The position numbers and the translations under genes were made by a program. Source: Parabacteroides sp. TM07-1AC (lineage in GTDB: Bacteria; Bacteroidota; Bacteroidia; Bacteroidales; Tannerellaceae). Taken from it: 64,000 nucleotides of DNA. Below the pieces are notes generated by a model. It was not told the origin of the DNA and searched no databases. It saw nothing but the letters and a program-made list of their open reading frames with translations. Location: the NCBI RefSeq assembly GCF_003480915.1, contig NZ_QUKD01000004.1, forward strand, positions 277,230 to 341,229, given 5' to 3'. Shown here in pieces: positions 26,183 to 34,958 of the stretch; the stretch's first letter is position 1; every line of letters starts with the position of its first letter.

Positions 26183-28645
26183 ATGAATATATCTTACAAC
26201 TGGCTGAAAGAGTATCTTGATTTCGACTTGCAGCCTGAAGAAGTATCAGCAGCACTAACCTCTATCGGTTTGGAAACCGGCGGAGTAGAAGAAGTTCAAA
26301 CAATTAAAGGTGGACTGGAAGGATTGGTTATCGGAGAAGTTCTTACCTGTGTGGAACACCCGAACTCTGATCACCTGCATATTACCACTGTGAATGTAGG
26401 CGGTGAAGAACCTTTACAGATCGTTTGTGGCGCACCTAATGTGGCAGCAGGCCAGAAAGTGGTCGTTGCTGTGAACGGTACGAAACTTTATGACGGTGAT
26501 GAAGTCTTTACGATCAAACGCTCGAAGATTCGTGGTGTTGAATCGAACGGTATGATCTGTGCGGAAGACGAGATCGGTATCGGAACAGATCATGCGGGTA
26601 TTATCGTACTGCCGGCTGACGCAGTTGTAGGAACTCCGGCGAAGGAGTATTATAATGTAAAGAGCGACTACGTACTCGAAGTGGATATCACTCCGAACCG
26701 TGTGGACGGAACCTCTCATTTCGGTGTAGCCCGCGACCTGGCTGCTTATCTGAAACAAAACGGTAAGCCGGCAGCTTTGAAACGCCCGTCTGTAGACGCG
26801 TTCAAGATCGACGATGAAACTCCGGCTATCGAAGTGATTGTTGAAAATACGGAAGCCTGCCCGCGTTACTCCGGCGTGACGATCAAAGGTGTAACGGTAA
26901 AAGAAAGTCCGGAATGGTTGAAGAACCGTTTGACTATAATCGGTCTGCGTCCTATTAATAATGTAGTGGACGTGACTAACTATGTGTTGCACGAAATGGG
27001 GCAGCCTCTGCACTCGTTCGATGCAGGTAAAGTGAAAGGAAACAAAGTGATCGTAAAGACACAGCCGGAAGGAACTAAATTCGTTACTTTGGACGGTGTT
27101 GAACGTACGTTGACCGATCGCGACCTGATGATCTGCAACACGGAAGAAGCGATGTGTATCGGTGGTGTGTTCGGTGGTCTCGATTCAGGTGTGACGGAAC
27201 AGACTACGGATGTGTTCCTGGAATCAGCTTGTTTCCATCCGACATGGATCCGTAAGACAGCTCGTCGTTTCGGCTTGAATACCGATGCCTCTTTCCGTTT
27301 CGAACGTGGGCTGGATGCTAACAATACCATTTATGTATTGAAGCGTGCCGCTCTGTTGATCCAGGAAGTAGCTGGCGGTAAGATCACCGGTGCTATTCAG
27401 GATGTCTATCCGAGTCCGATGCTGCCTTATACGGTAGAACTGACTTATAATAAGATCAATGCCCTGATCGGTAAGGATATTCCGGTGGAAACGGTTAAGA
27501 GCATTCTGGAAAGTCTGGAAATGGAAATCGTTTCAGAGACTGAAGAAGGTCTGACTATCCATGTACCGGTTTACCGTATCGACGTACAGCGTGATGTCGA
27601 TGTCATTGAAGATATTCTCCGTATCTACGGATATAATAATGTAGAGTTCAGTGAAAATGTAAAATCGAATCTGAGCTACAAGACAGCTACCGACCGTGGT
27701 TACCAGTTGCAGAATCTGATCTCTGAACAGCTTTGCGGTTCGGGCTTCAATGAGATTCTGAACAATTCGTTGACTCGTTCCGCTTATTACGACGAACTGA
27801 CTACTTATCCGGTTTCTCATTGCGTCATGCTGATGAACCCGTTAAGTGCAGACCTGAACGGTATGCGTCAGACGTTGTTGTTCGGCGGTCTGGAAAGTAT
27901 CGAACACAATGCGAAACGTAAGAACGGCAATATCCGTTTCTTCGAATTCGGAAACTGCTACGATTATAATGTTGAAAAGAAACGCGAAGACGCAACTTTA
28001 GCTGAGTTCTCGGAAGACTATCGTCTGGGATTATGGGTCTGCGGTAACCGTGTAGAGAATAGTTGGGCACATGCCGACGAGAAATCCAGCGTATACGAAC
28101 TGAAGGCTTACGTTGAAAACATCCTGGCACGCCTGGGTGTCGACAGAAAGAAAGTGATCTTTGGAAACCTGAGCAACGATATCTATTCGTCAGGTATCAG
28201 CATCACGACCGGTTCAGGACGCGAGCTGGGTACTTTCGGTATTGTCAGCCGTAAGATATGCAAGTCTATGGATATTGACTTCGACGTATATTTTGCCGAA
28301 TTATCCTGGACACTGCTGATGAAAGAAACGAAGAAGAGCAAGGTTACTTTCTCTGAGATATCTAAGTTCCCGGCAGTAAAACGTGACCTGGCGTTGTTGC
28401 TTGACAAGTCGGTACAATTTGCCGAAATCGAGAAGATTGCCCGCGACAGTGAGCGTAAGCTTCTGAAGGATATCTCCCTGTTCGACGTTTACGAAGGCAA
28501 GAACCTGCCGGCAGGAAAGAAATCGTATGCTGTAAGTTTCTTCCTGCAGGATGAGACAAAGACATTGAACGACAAACAAATCGATGCGATCATGCAGAAG
28601 ATCCGGAAGAACCTGGAAGACAAACTGGGCGCATCATTGAGATAA
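26183..28645 (+). CDS. pheT: Phenylalanyl-tRNA synthetase beta subunit
   Basis: This 820-residue subunit pairs with PheS to charge tRNA-Phe. In order are the N-terminal 'MNISYNWLKEYLDFDL', an OB-type tRNA-binding domain (about 40-150, 'HPNSDHLHITTVNVGGEE', 'QIVCGAPNV'), the B3/B4 editing region with 'ITPNRVDGTSHFGVARDLAAY', B5 and the core with 'DASFRFERGLD', and a C-terminal FDX-ACB domain ('KFPAVKRDLALLLDK'). Length fits the family. pheS is not next to it here, which is common in Bacteroidales. yebC follows after 35 bases. Confidence 0.98.
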   Translation: MNISYNWLKEYLDFDLQPEEVSAALTSIGLETGGVEEVQTIKGGLEGLVIGEVLTCVEHPNSDHLHITTVNVGGEEPLQIVCGAPNVAAGQKVVVAVNGTKLYDGDEVFTIKRSKIRGVESNGMICAEDEIGIGTDHAGIIVLPADAVVGTPAKEYYNVKSDYVLEVDITPNRVDGTSHFGVARDLAAYLKQNGKPAALKRPSVDAFKIDDETPAIEVIVENTEACPRYSGVTIKGVTVKESPEWLKNRLTIIGLRPINNVVDVTNYVLHEMGQPLHSFDAGKVKGNKVIVKTQPEGTKFVTLDGVERTLTDRDLMICNTEEAMCIGGVFGGLDSGVTEQTTDVFLESACFHPTWIRKTARRFGLNTDASFRFERGLDANNTIYVLKRAALLIQEVAGGKITGAIQDVYPSPMLPYTVELTYNKINALIGKDIPVETVKSILESLEMEIVSETEEGLTIHVPVYRIDVQRDVDVIEDILRIYGYNNVEFSENVKSNLSYKTATDRGYQLQNLISEQLCGSGFNEILNNSLTRSAYYDELTTYPVSHCVMLMNPLSADLNGMRQTLLFGGLESIEHNAKRKNGNIRFFEFGNCYDYNVEKKREDATLAEFSEDYRLGLWVCGNRVENSWAHADEKSSVYELKAYVENILARLGVDRKKVIFGNLSNDIYSSGISITTGSGRELGTFGIVSRKICKSMDIDFDVYFAELSWTLLMKETKKSKVTFSEISKFPAVKRDLALLLDKSVQFAEIEKIARDSERKLLKDISLFDVYEGKNLPAGKKSYAVSFFLQDETKTLNDKQIDAIMQKIRKNLEDKLGASLR

Positions 28646-28680
28646 TGATTCATTTATAACAATAAAAACATTCATATAAT

Positions 28681-29415
28681 ATGGGAAGAGCGTTTGAGTT
28701 CCGTAAAGCAAGAAAATTTAAACGTTGGGGCAATATGGCCCGCGTATTCACGAAACTGGGTAAGGAAATCACTATTGCAGCGAAAGCGGGCGGTCCTGAT
28801 CCGGAAAACAATCCCCACTTGCGTGCATTGATGCAGAACGCGAAGAAGGAGAACATGCCGAAGGACAATGTTGAACGTGCCATTAAACGTGCTGTAGAAA
28901 AAGACTTCACCGGTTATAAGGAAATGAACTATGAAGGATACGGCCCGTATGGTATCGCTATCTTCGTGGAAACAGCGACTGACAACACTACCCGTACGGT
29001 TGCAAACGTGCGTAGCTATTTCAACAAACATGGTGGTTCGCTGGGTACAAGCGGTAGCCTTGAATTTCTGTTCGACCATAAGTGCGTATTCCATATTGCG
29101 AAGAAGGAAGGCATTTCACTGGAAGACCTGGAACTCGAACTGATCGACTATGGTGTGGATGAAGTGGATGAGGACGAAGAAGAAGTGGTTATCTACGGCG
29201 AGTTTGCACAGAACTCGGCTATTCAGAAATATCTGGAGGAGAACGGTTTTGAGATCACAAGCAGCGAGTTTGTCCGTATCCCGAACGACTTGAAAGAAGT
29301 GACTGCCGAACAGCGTGAAGCACTGGATAAGCTGATCGAAAAACTGGAAGAAGACGATGACGTTCAGAATGTTTTCCATAATATGAAGGAAGATCTGAGC
29401 GAAGACGAAGAATAA
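28681..29415 (+). CDS. yebC: YebC/PmpR family protein (TACO1 family)
   Basis: This 244-residue protein begins 'MGRAFEFRKARKFKRWGNMARVFTK', and the family core 'GGPDPENNPHLRALMQNAKKENMPKDNVERAIKRA' (shown here only as a region, residues 39-73) is clear, followed by 'YEGYGPYGIAIFVE' and 'SLEFLFDHKC'. Members act as transcription regulators or as translation factors that help at difficult peptide stretches. It lies 35 bases after pheT and is followed by a strong terminator, so the two form one operon. Confidence 0.95.
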   Translation: MGRAFEFRKARKFKRWGNMARVFTKLGKEITIAAKAGGPDPENNPHLRALMQNAKKENMPKDNVERAIKRAVEKDFTGYKEMNYEGYGPYGIAIFVETATDNTTRTVANVRSYFNKHGGSLGTSGSLEFLFDHKCVFHIAKKEGISLEDLELELIDYGVDEVDEDEEEVVIYGEFAQNSAIQKYLEENGFEITSSEFVRIPNDLKEVTAEQREALDKLIEKLEEDDDVQNVFHNMKEDLSEDEE

Positions 29416-29439
29416 AATTCTATCCGATATGTTAAAAGG

Positions 29440-29476
29440 AAGTGGTGCAGGAGTAATTCATGCACCACTTTTTTTA
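29440..29476 (+). terminator. Rho-independent terminator of pheT-yebC
   Basis: AAGTGGTGCA (29440-29449) pairs perfectly with TGCACCACTT (29461-29470) and a run of T follows. Confidence 0.9.
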
Positions 29477-29563
29477 TGTCATTTCCTTTTTTCGTACTTT
29501 CGCGGACTGACTGGTATATAGCAGTAAACTCAGAACTAGTATACAATATTAAACTCTATTAGT

Positions 29564-30319
29564 ATGAAAAAGGTGATTTTCCTTTGGGCATTCGTATGCC
29601 TGAACGTATTGTTTAATCCCGTTTCCGCTCAGAAGGAACTGGGAATTTTCAACTCTCTTTCGGTAGGTGTAAGTGCCGGTACGACAGGTATCGGTGTCGA
29701 TGTGGCAACTCCTGTCACGCCTTATTTTGCTATTCGCGGAGGTGTTTCAATCATGCCGGGTATTCACATTAATACAGATGTGGATGTAGACCTGGTTGCT
29801 GTGGATGAAGGTGTTAATTCGAAACCTGAGGTGCGTTCTCTTGATATGACAGGAAGTACAAAGCGTGCTTCCGGTGAATTGCTGGTCAATTTTTATCCGT
29901 TCCCTAATGCTTCCTCTTTCTTTGTGACTGCCGGTGCTTATTTCGGTGGTTCTAAGTTGCTGAAGATAGACGGACATAGTGATGAACTGGCTGAGTACGT
30001 GCAGCATGAAGGTTTTGCCGGAATCGTTATCGGCGACCAGACTATTCCGGTGGATAAGAATGGTAATGTATCCGGTGGTCTGAAAGTGAATGGATTCCGT
30101 CCTTATGTCGGTGTGGGCTTCGGGCGTGCTGTACCTAAAAATCGTATCGGTGTGCAGTTTGAACTGGGTGTACAGTTCCATGGTTCACCTAAACTTTATT
30201 CAAGTGCCGGTGACTTGGGTGACGCTTTTACGGATGGAGATGATAGCTTTACAAAGATTATGGATAAACTGACTGTTTATCCGGTAATGAAAGTACGCTT
30301 CTGTGGCAGATTATTCTGA
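29564..30319 (+). CDS. Outer-membrane beta-barrel-like protein of unknown function
   Basis: This 251-residue protein has a signal peptide ending near 'NPVSAQKE'. It consists of amphipathic strands with glycine and aromatic residues ('SLSVGVSAGTTGIGVDVATPV', 'YFAIRGGVSIMPG', 'FRPYVGVGFGRAVP') and ends 'VRFCGRLF' with a C-terminal Phe, as outer-membrane barrels do. No enzyme motif is present. It stands alone between two terminators. Confidence 0.65.
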   Translation: MKKVIFLWAFVCLNVLFNPVSAQKELGIFNSLSVGVSAGTTGIGVDVATPVTPYFAIRGGVSIMPGIHINTDVDVDLVAVDEGVNSKPEVRSLDMTGSTKRASGELLVNFYPFPNASSFFVTAGAYFGGSKLLKIDGHSDELAEYVQHEGFAGIVIGDQTIPVDKNGNVSGGLKVNGFRPYVGVGFGRAVPKNRIGVQFELGVQFHGSPKLYSSAGDLGDAFTDGDDSFTKIMDKLTVYPVMKVRFCGRLF

Positions 30320-30336
30320 TCCTGAATAAATTTTGA

Positions 30337-30382
30337 CCAGGTATTTGCCTTCATCATTCATTTTAGGAAGGTAAATGCCTGG
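30337..30382. terminator. Bidirectional terminator between convergent genes
   Basis: CCAGGTATTTGCCTTC (30337-30352) pairs with GAAGGTAAATGCCTGG (30367-30382) over 16 positions with two G-T pairs; T-rich sequence flanks the plus-strand side. Confidence 0.8.
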
Positions 30383-30389
30383 TCTTTCA

Positions 30390-31436
30390 TTATGCCTTCA
30401 TCCGGACGATAAACAGAACCGGATTATCTTCTTCCGTACGATCCGGAAATGCGTTTTTCACTTCTTCCCCCGATCGGCAGTAACAGAAAGAACTGTTGTA
30501 AACATCCAACGCCTTCAAATCGGGTACTCTTCCCGTATGATAGAAATTATCTTCGAAACCGCCTGTTACATTATAAGCATATTCTTCGCGACGGTCGTAA
30601 CAGAACGTGTAATTCTCCTCTTCGTCAGCTGCATTCGAATAAGTGGAAACCAGGTAACGTCCGGCAATGCACAACGGCAGGATGGAGGAATAATCATTAT
30701 GGATATTCAGCTGGTTCCGGCTGATCAGATAAAGTGTATCGGCCAGTAATTCGTCCGGTTGCGTGGAGGGTGAATAGGCATACACATTACCGTCGGCAAC
30801 AGAAAGCTCCGTGGAGAAGCAGGCTCCGAGATAGAAACGTCCCAGGTCGGCAGCCGTCAGTTTACGTGCGTCCTGCAGGTTGAGTGTCGTATCGAATTTG
30901 TAAAGCCACTGGTCCATACATTGTGTGCCGGCATCTTCTTTGGAGGGTGACAATGCTTGTGCCGTCAGCCAGATATGGCGGTCGTAATACATCAGGCGGG
31001 TAGGGGCTTTCAGCGGATTGATTCCGGCAAGGCTTTTCCTTTCCAGCAACGTTCCGTCGTAATCGTAGTAATAAACATTTTCCTCGTTATCCATGACGAT
31101 CAGTTGTCTTTCGAGCGGATTGATGACGTAATCGGCAACGGGGAAATGCTGGTTGCTGGTAATGCGGTTGACGAACTTGCCGGAGCAGTCGAAATGATAA
31201 AGCTGCCCGTTGCTAACCAGGAACAATTCATTCCTGTCGCGTTTGATCTGTGTGGCATATTTCAGCCGGCAGTCCGATTTCGTTTCCAGCGGAATGGCTA
31301 TCACCTCGTCGGCAATGTCCGAGAGGGAACCTTTGGTGGTACTTTTCACCGGCATATCGTCGCTGATAATCCGGTAACCTTCATTTATATAGATTATCCC
31401 GACGAGCAAGAGTAATAGTAAACAGGTCTTTTTCAT
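30390..31436 (-). CDS. 6-bladed beta-propeller protein, exported
   Basis: This 348-residue protein has an N-terminal hydrophobic segment (about 4-20) as signal or anchor. The start 'LSDIADEVIAIPLETKSDCRL' followed by repeats such as 'ELFLVSNGQLYHFDCSGKFVNRI', 'RQLIVMDNEENVYYYDYDGTLLER' and 'QWLYKFDTTLN' matches the 6-bladed beta-propeller family that is frequent in Bacteroidales. The function of this family is not established. It is a single gene, convergent with the 29564 gene. Confidence 0.7.
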   Translation of the reverse strand: MKKTCLLLLLLVGIIYINEGYRIISDDMPVKSTTKGSLSDIADEVIAIPLETKSDCRLKYATQIKRDRNELFLVSNGQLYHFDCSGKFVNRITSNQHFPVADYVINPLERQLIVMDNEENVYYYDYDGTLLERKSLAGINPLKAPTRLMYYDRHIWLTAQALSPSKEDAGTQCMDQWLYKFDTTLNLQDARKLTAADLGRFYLGACFSTELSVADGNVYAYSPSTQPDELLADTLYLISRNQLNIHNDYSSILPLCIAGRYLVSTYSNAADEEENYTFCYDRREEYAYNVTGGFEDNFYHTGRVPDLKALDVYNSSFCYCRSGEEVKNAFPDRTEEDNPVLFIVRMKA

Positions 31437-31515
31437 TTCATGATTCGTTTAAAAAGGAACGTAAATATAACGTTTCTCTTCCTGAATTATTGAGTGGAAG
31501 GGCGATCTTTTGTAT

Positions 31516-32280
31516 TTAGCTTTGCAGGAAAACCCAATTATCCCCTTCTGACATGCTCTCGTCATAAGTAAACCCTTCCCAGGAGAATTGTTTGAGCTCT
31601 TCAGGGTCAGTGATCCGGTTTTTCAGCATATACCGGGTCATTTGTCCGCGGGCCATTTTCGTGTAAATGACAATTGTCTGTGCTTTTCCGTCTTTCCATA
31701 CCTTGAACTCCGGCGTGATGATGCGTACCGCTTTTTCCACCTCTTTCCAGTTGTAGGCTCCCTGTATCTCCTGGCTGGCAAGGTTCATCAGGATATTACC
31801 GTTCTTTTTCACTTCATCGATCAGTAGCTGGGTCTGACGCGGACGCCAGTAATTATACATATTCCCTTCGCCCAGTTCCGGCAGTTTCACTTCATATTCC
31901 ATCCGGTAAGGCTTGATCAGGTCGAGCGGACGGAGCAGGCCGTAGCAGATGGAAGCGATCCGCAGATGGTCGTTGGCGTACAGAAAATCTTCTTCCGAAA
32001 AGTCCTTCGGGTTGATATTCTTGAAAACAACGCCCGTGTATGCCAGCAACGCCTGTAGCGGATGCACTTCTTCCGTATGGAACTCCTGGAACCGGTTGTA
32101 ATTCTCCAGCGCCAGCTTGGGGTTGAGTTTCAATATCTTTTTCAGTTCATCGGCAGAGAACTGTGCCATATTCAGGGCTATTTCCGTCGCTTCCTGTGTG
32201 AAACGGGGTGTTGTCCCTGCGGGCGCTTTTATCTTGGAAGTGCCGGTCATTGTCTTGGCCGAGGTTAATATAATTAGCAT
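31516..32280 (-). CDS. yaaA: Peroxide stress protein YaaA
   Basis: This 254-residue DUF328 protein has the family start 'MLIILTSAKTMTG', then 'ALLAYTGVVFKNI', 'RIASICYGLLRPLDLIKPYRMEYEVKLP', 'YNYWRPRQTQLL', 'LASQEIQGAYNW' and 'YTKMARGQMTRYMLKNRI'. In Escherichia coli YaaA lowers free iron and limits oxidative DNA damage, and it has been reported to bind DNA. It is divergent from the HU-like gene, and the two share a regulatory spacer with phased repeats. Confidence 0.95.
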   Translation of the reverse strand: MLIILTSAKTMTGTSKIKAPAGTTPRFTQEATEIALNMAQFSADELKKILKLNPKLALENYNRFQEFHTEEVHPLQALLAYTGVVFKNINPKDFSEEDFLYANDHLRIASICYGLLRPLDLIKPYRMEYEVKLPELGEGNMYNYWRPRQTQLLIDEVKKNGNILMNLASQEIQGAYNWKEVEKAVRIITPEFKVWKDGKAQTIVIYTKMARGQMTRYMLKNRITDPEELKQFSWEGFTYDESMSEGDNWVFLQS

Positions 32281-32390
32281 ATTTATATATTGTTTCTGGT
32301 TTACCGGGTAAATTTAGTGTTTTCTTCCCTATATTCTAACTCAAAACATACGAATAACTATTATTTTTCTCCCTTATTTTTTTACTTTTG

Positions 32391-32456
32391 AGCAAGCTCA
32401 AAATTAATTTTCAGCATGCTCGAATTTGATTTTTAGCTAGCTCAAAATTGATTTTA
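32391..32456 (+). repeat. Three tandem 22-bp repeats with palindromic cores upstream of the HU-like gene
   Basis: The units are 32391-32412, 32413-32434 and 32435-32456, with a degenerate fourth copy from 32457. Each starts with a palindrome-like core (AGCAAGCTC, AGCATGCTC, AGCTAGCTC) followed by an AT-rich block (AAAATTAATTTT and variants). The 22-bp period equals about two helical turns, so the cores lie on one face of the DNA. They end at the -33 region of the HU-like gene promoter, as expected for an operator or activator array. Confidence 0.75.
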
Positions 32457-32459
32457 TGC

Positions 32460-32490
32460 TTGTGAAAAAGAAAAATTATTGCTATCTTTC
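32460..32490 (+). promoter_or_regulatory. Putative promoter of the HU-like gene
   Basis: TTGT (32460-32463), 19 bases, TATCTTTC (32483-32490), near the Bacteroidetes consensus. The -33 part overlaps the degenerate fourth repeat unit. Confidence 0.5.
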
Positions 32491-32530
32491 GAACTAAATA
32501 ATAAGGACTTAAAACTTAAATCTACTGTAT

Positions 32531-33169
32531 ATGTGTGCTAAATATACGTTTTATAAGAATCCACCGAACCGGGAAACGGGAGAAACAGGTTCGCTGTATG
32601 CCAAAGTCGTTTCCGGTGGTAAGATCACGACCGACCAGTTGGCTGAAGAGATAGCCGGACGGTCGACATTCACTTCAGGTGACGTAAAAGGGGTTATCAG
32701 GGCTTTGTCCGAACAGTTGCATTACCATCTGCGTGAGGGTGAGACGGTTGATATCGAAGGCGTCGGTAACTTCTCTGTGACACTAAAGACCCCGAAAGGT
32801 ATCACTGACCCTAAACAAATCCGTGCCGAATCGATCAGTTTCAACAATGTTGTCTACCGTACTTCTCCAGACTTGAAACATAAGTTGAAAGTGATGCCTC
32901 TTGTCCGTGCCGTCCTTCCGAAACGCAAAGAGATCGCAGAAAAAGAACGGCTGGATAACATCCTGTCCAAATTAAAAAAGGAGCGACTGGTCTCTTCCAC
33001 CGATTGTATGTTGTTCAACCATTGCAGCCGCTACCAGGCACTGAAGGATTTGAAAAAGCTGAACGAGCAGGGCAAGCTGACCTGGCTGGGGAGAGGGAAG
33101 CAGAAGTATTATGTGTTGCGCGAGAACTGGTTGAAGGGGATGCGTAATGAAGATTTGAAGGAAGAATAA
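32531..33169 (+). CDS. HU/IHF-like DNA-binding protein with C-terminal winged-helix-like extension
   Basis: This 212-residue protein has an HU-like domain at about 1-130 ('KITTDQLAEEIAGRSTFT', 'VIRALSEQLHYHLREGETVDIEGVGNFSVTLKTPKG'; the latter spans residues ~57-92). The C-terminal domain (about 140-200, 'FNHCSRYQALKDLKKLNEQGKL', 'YYVLRE') looks like a small helix-turn-helix or winged helix. The Bacteroidales HU-like family with this extension is distinct from the canonical 90-residue HU. It probably shapes or binds chromosomal DNA. The phased repeats just upstream could be its own binding sites, which would mean autoregulation (inference). Confidence 0.85.
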   Translation: MCAKYTFYKNPPNRETGETGSLYAKVVSGGKITTDQLAEEIAGRSTFTSGDVKGVIRALSEQLHYHLREGETVDIEGVGNFSVTLKTPKGITDPKQIRAESISFNNVVYRTSPDLKHKLKVMPLVRAVLPKRKEIAEKERLDNILSKLKKERLVSSTDCMLFNHCSRYQALKDLKKLNEQGKLTWLGRGKQKYYVLRENWLKGMRNEDLKEE

Positions 33170-33185
33170 AATAAATGCATTAAAT

Positions 33186-33881
33186 ATGTCGATAAGGGAT
33201 TTGGAAAATAAGTTGTTTGATGACTGGAGCTCTTCGTATATTGCTCCTTTTGTTATGGACGGATTGGTTAATGAAGAATGCTGGAATGCTGTAAACCGAA
33301 AGATCTTGTTTGTGCTGAAAGAAGCGAATGCTGGAAATCGTTTTGATTTAAGACATGAGTTGAACAAAGGTGGCAGACAAGAAACTTGGCAAGTTTTATC
33401 AGAATGGGCGTATGGTCTGTTACATTTAGAAGAGAATCTGTCGTTTAGAGAGGTTGTTGAGGTGTTTGGAAAAATTGACCGTAAAGATATATTGAGGAAC
33501 TTATGTATTGTCAACATCAACAAAGAGCCTGGTGGTTCAGTGTCTAAAAATAGAAAGTTGAAAGAGACCTTTCATGAAAAAGATAGAAAATACTTGCCAA
33601 TGCAGTTGAGTTTGTATGAAGGTGTCGAGATAATAATCTGTTGTGGTAGTGTTATAACTCCATTGTTTGTTACTTTATTTGAGGATTTATATGGTTATAA
33701 ATATCAACCTGGCCAAGGCCATAAATTTGGTGGAGTTTGGACATATCAGATAAAGAATGGGCCTTTGTTAGTTAGCTTTTATCATCCACAACAAAGAAGA
33801 TATTCAAAAGAACTTTTATATAATAAACTATTGAATGCTGTTAAAGAAGGATTAAAGTTGAATTATGCTCCAATACATTAA
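33186..33881 (+). CDS. Hypothetical protein resembling the uracil-DNA glycosylase superfamily
   Basis: This is a 231-residue protein. The segment 'KILFVLKEANAG' (39-50) resembles the first active-site loop of UDG-superfamily proteins ('ILFVGEAPG'-like), and 'SFYHPQQRR' (197-205) resembles the C-terminal His-Pro loop; in between is 'EIIICCGSVI'. No DNA-repair activity can be claimed from this. The gene is visibly richer in A and T than both neighbours, which suggests transfer. It starts 16 bases after the HU-like gene and overlaps the next gene by 17 bases in another frame, so translational coupling with the PLD-family protein is likely. Confidence 0.6.
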   Translation: MSIRDLENKLFDDWSSSYIAPFVMDGLVNEECWNAVNRKILFVLKEANAGNRFDLRHELNKGGRQETWQVLSEWAYGLLHLEENLSFREVVEVFGKIDRKDILRNLCIVNINKEPGGSVSKNRKLKETFHEKDRKYLPMQLSLYEGVEIIICCGSVITPLFVTLFEDLYGYKYQPGQGHKFGGVWTYQIKNGPLLVSFYHPQQRRYSKELLYNKLLNAVKEGLKLNYAPIH

Positions 33882-34377
33882 AAACGAACAACATTACTCT
33901 TCCCTTATCGAGGCTATCCGGCAGGCGAAGCGGACGGTATGGATCGGTACGGCTGATATAAAAGACCTTTATATCAAAGAAGGAAAAGACGCTGTGCCCC
34001 TCCTGAAGCTGTTGGAGCAAAAGGTGAAGGAAGGTGTCGAAGTACGTCTGATCCATGCTAAAGAACCGGGACAGAACTTCCGCGATGATTTTGATAAGTA
34101 TCCTTTGCTTTGGAGTCGGATGGAGCGCGTACTTTGTCCGCGTGTCCATTTCAAGTTATTGATATTCGACCTGAAGCAGGTCTATATCGGATCGGCAAAC
34201 TTGACGGGAGCCGCGTTAGGCATGAAAGGAAAAGACAACCGTAACTTCGAAGCGGGAATCTTCACCTCCGTAGAAGAGTTGGTGACGGAAGCCGTCGAAC
34301 AGTTCGATGAGCTTTGGATGGGAATTCCTTGCAAGACATGTAAGCGGAAGAAGTATTGCTCGGACAGGATTACATGA
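33865..34377 (+). CDS. Single-HKD phospholipase D-like protein (nuclease-like)
   Basis: This 170-residue protein has one HKD motif: 'VHFKLLIFDLKQVYIGSANLT', with His and Lys two apart and Asp five residues further on, then Ser-Asn as in PLD-family nucleases. One HKD per chain fits the Nuc-type enzymes that work as dimers. Upstream 'KRTVWIGTADIKDLYI' is the first PLD strand. The C-terminus has three cysteines (156, 159, 165; CxxCx5C) that could bind a metal. It is coupled to the UDG-like gene by a 17-base overlap. A nucleic-acid substrate is an inference. Confidence 0.75.
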   Translation: MLQYIKNEQHYSSLIEAIRQAKRTVWIGTADIKDLYIKEGKDAVPLLKLLEQKVKEGVEVRLIHAKEPGQNFRDDFDKYPLLWSRMERVLCPRVHFKLLIFDLKQVYIGSANLTGAALGMKGKDNRNFEAGIFTSVEELVTEAVEQFDELWMGIPCKTCKRKKYCSDRIT

Positions 34378-34388
34378 TTGAAGATCAG

Positions 34389-34434
34389 CACTGTCTGTAA
34401 GACGGAATCCGTATTACAGACAGTGGCTTTCTTT
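34389..34434. terminator. Strong bidirectional terminator
   Basis: CACTGTCTGTAA (34389-34400) pairs perfectly with TTACAGACAGTG (34414-34425), followed by GCTTTCTTTT. It separates the PLD gene from the convergent lipoprotein gene. Confidence 0.88.
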
Positions 34435-34808
34435 TACTTTTTTGTATATGTTCTGGTGTAACTGTCTTGGGTGAGCGTCAGTGAGTTTTCAGATATCTTG
34501 TCAATCTTTAGTGTGTCGGAGAATGAGAGTGTTTGTCCGTTGCCGATACTTTTTCCCTGAAGTACCAAGACATCTGTATTGTCCAGTTTTATAGTTTCCC
34601 ACTTCTCATAAACCAGTGTTGCCATATTGATAGAAGAGGCAAGTCCATCGTCTTTCAGTTCGAAACCTTCCATCTGTTCGGGCATACCGTTGATAGGAGC
34701 GACCCAGGAACCTTTTAATTGGTTTGTAAGATTATTATTTCCGCTGCAAGCAATCAATGCCAGTGTGGCGATAGGTAATAAGAGGCCACACGTAATCGTC
34801 TTTTTCAT
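34434..34808 (-). CDS. Small lipocalin-like lipoprotein
   Basis: This 124-residue protein starts at the Met at 34808, which places a signal peptide and lipobox (LIAC, Cys21) correctly; the longer open frame upstream adds 11 unsuited residues. The body begins 'LTNQLKGSWVAPI' and continues with short strands ('FELKDDGLASSI', 'NSLTLTQDSYTRTYTKK'), a layout typical of the lipocalin-like small lipoproteins of Bacteroidales. No ligand can be inferred. Confidence 0.65.
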   Translation of the reverse strand: MKKTITCGLLLPIATLALIACSGNNNLTNQLKGSWVAPINGMPEQMEGFELKDDGLASSINMATLVYEKWETIKLDNTDVLVLQGKSIGNGQTLSFSDTLKIDKISENSLTLTQDSYTRTYTKK

Positions 34809-34958
34809 ATTAAATACTGTTTTGAATTTGAATAAGTACACAAATATATCTGAAGGATATAGGAATCCGATGATTTATATAGTTTTTTTAGTACAAGCGA
34901 GTAAGGTTTGAATATATTTATTATATTTATGCAACCGAAGAATATTAATTAACATACT

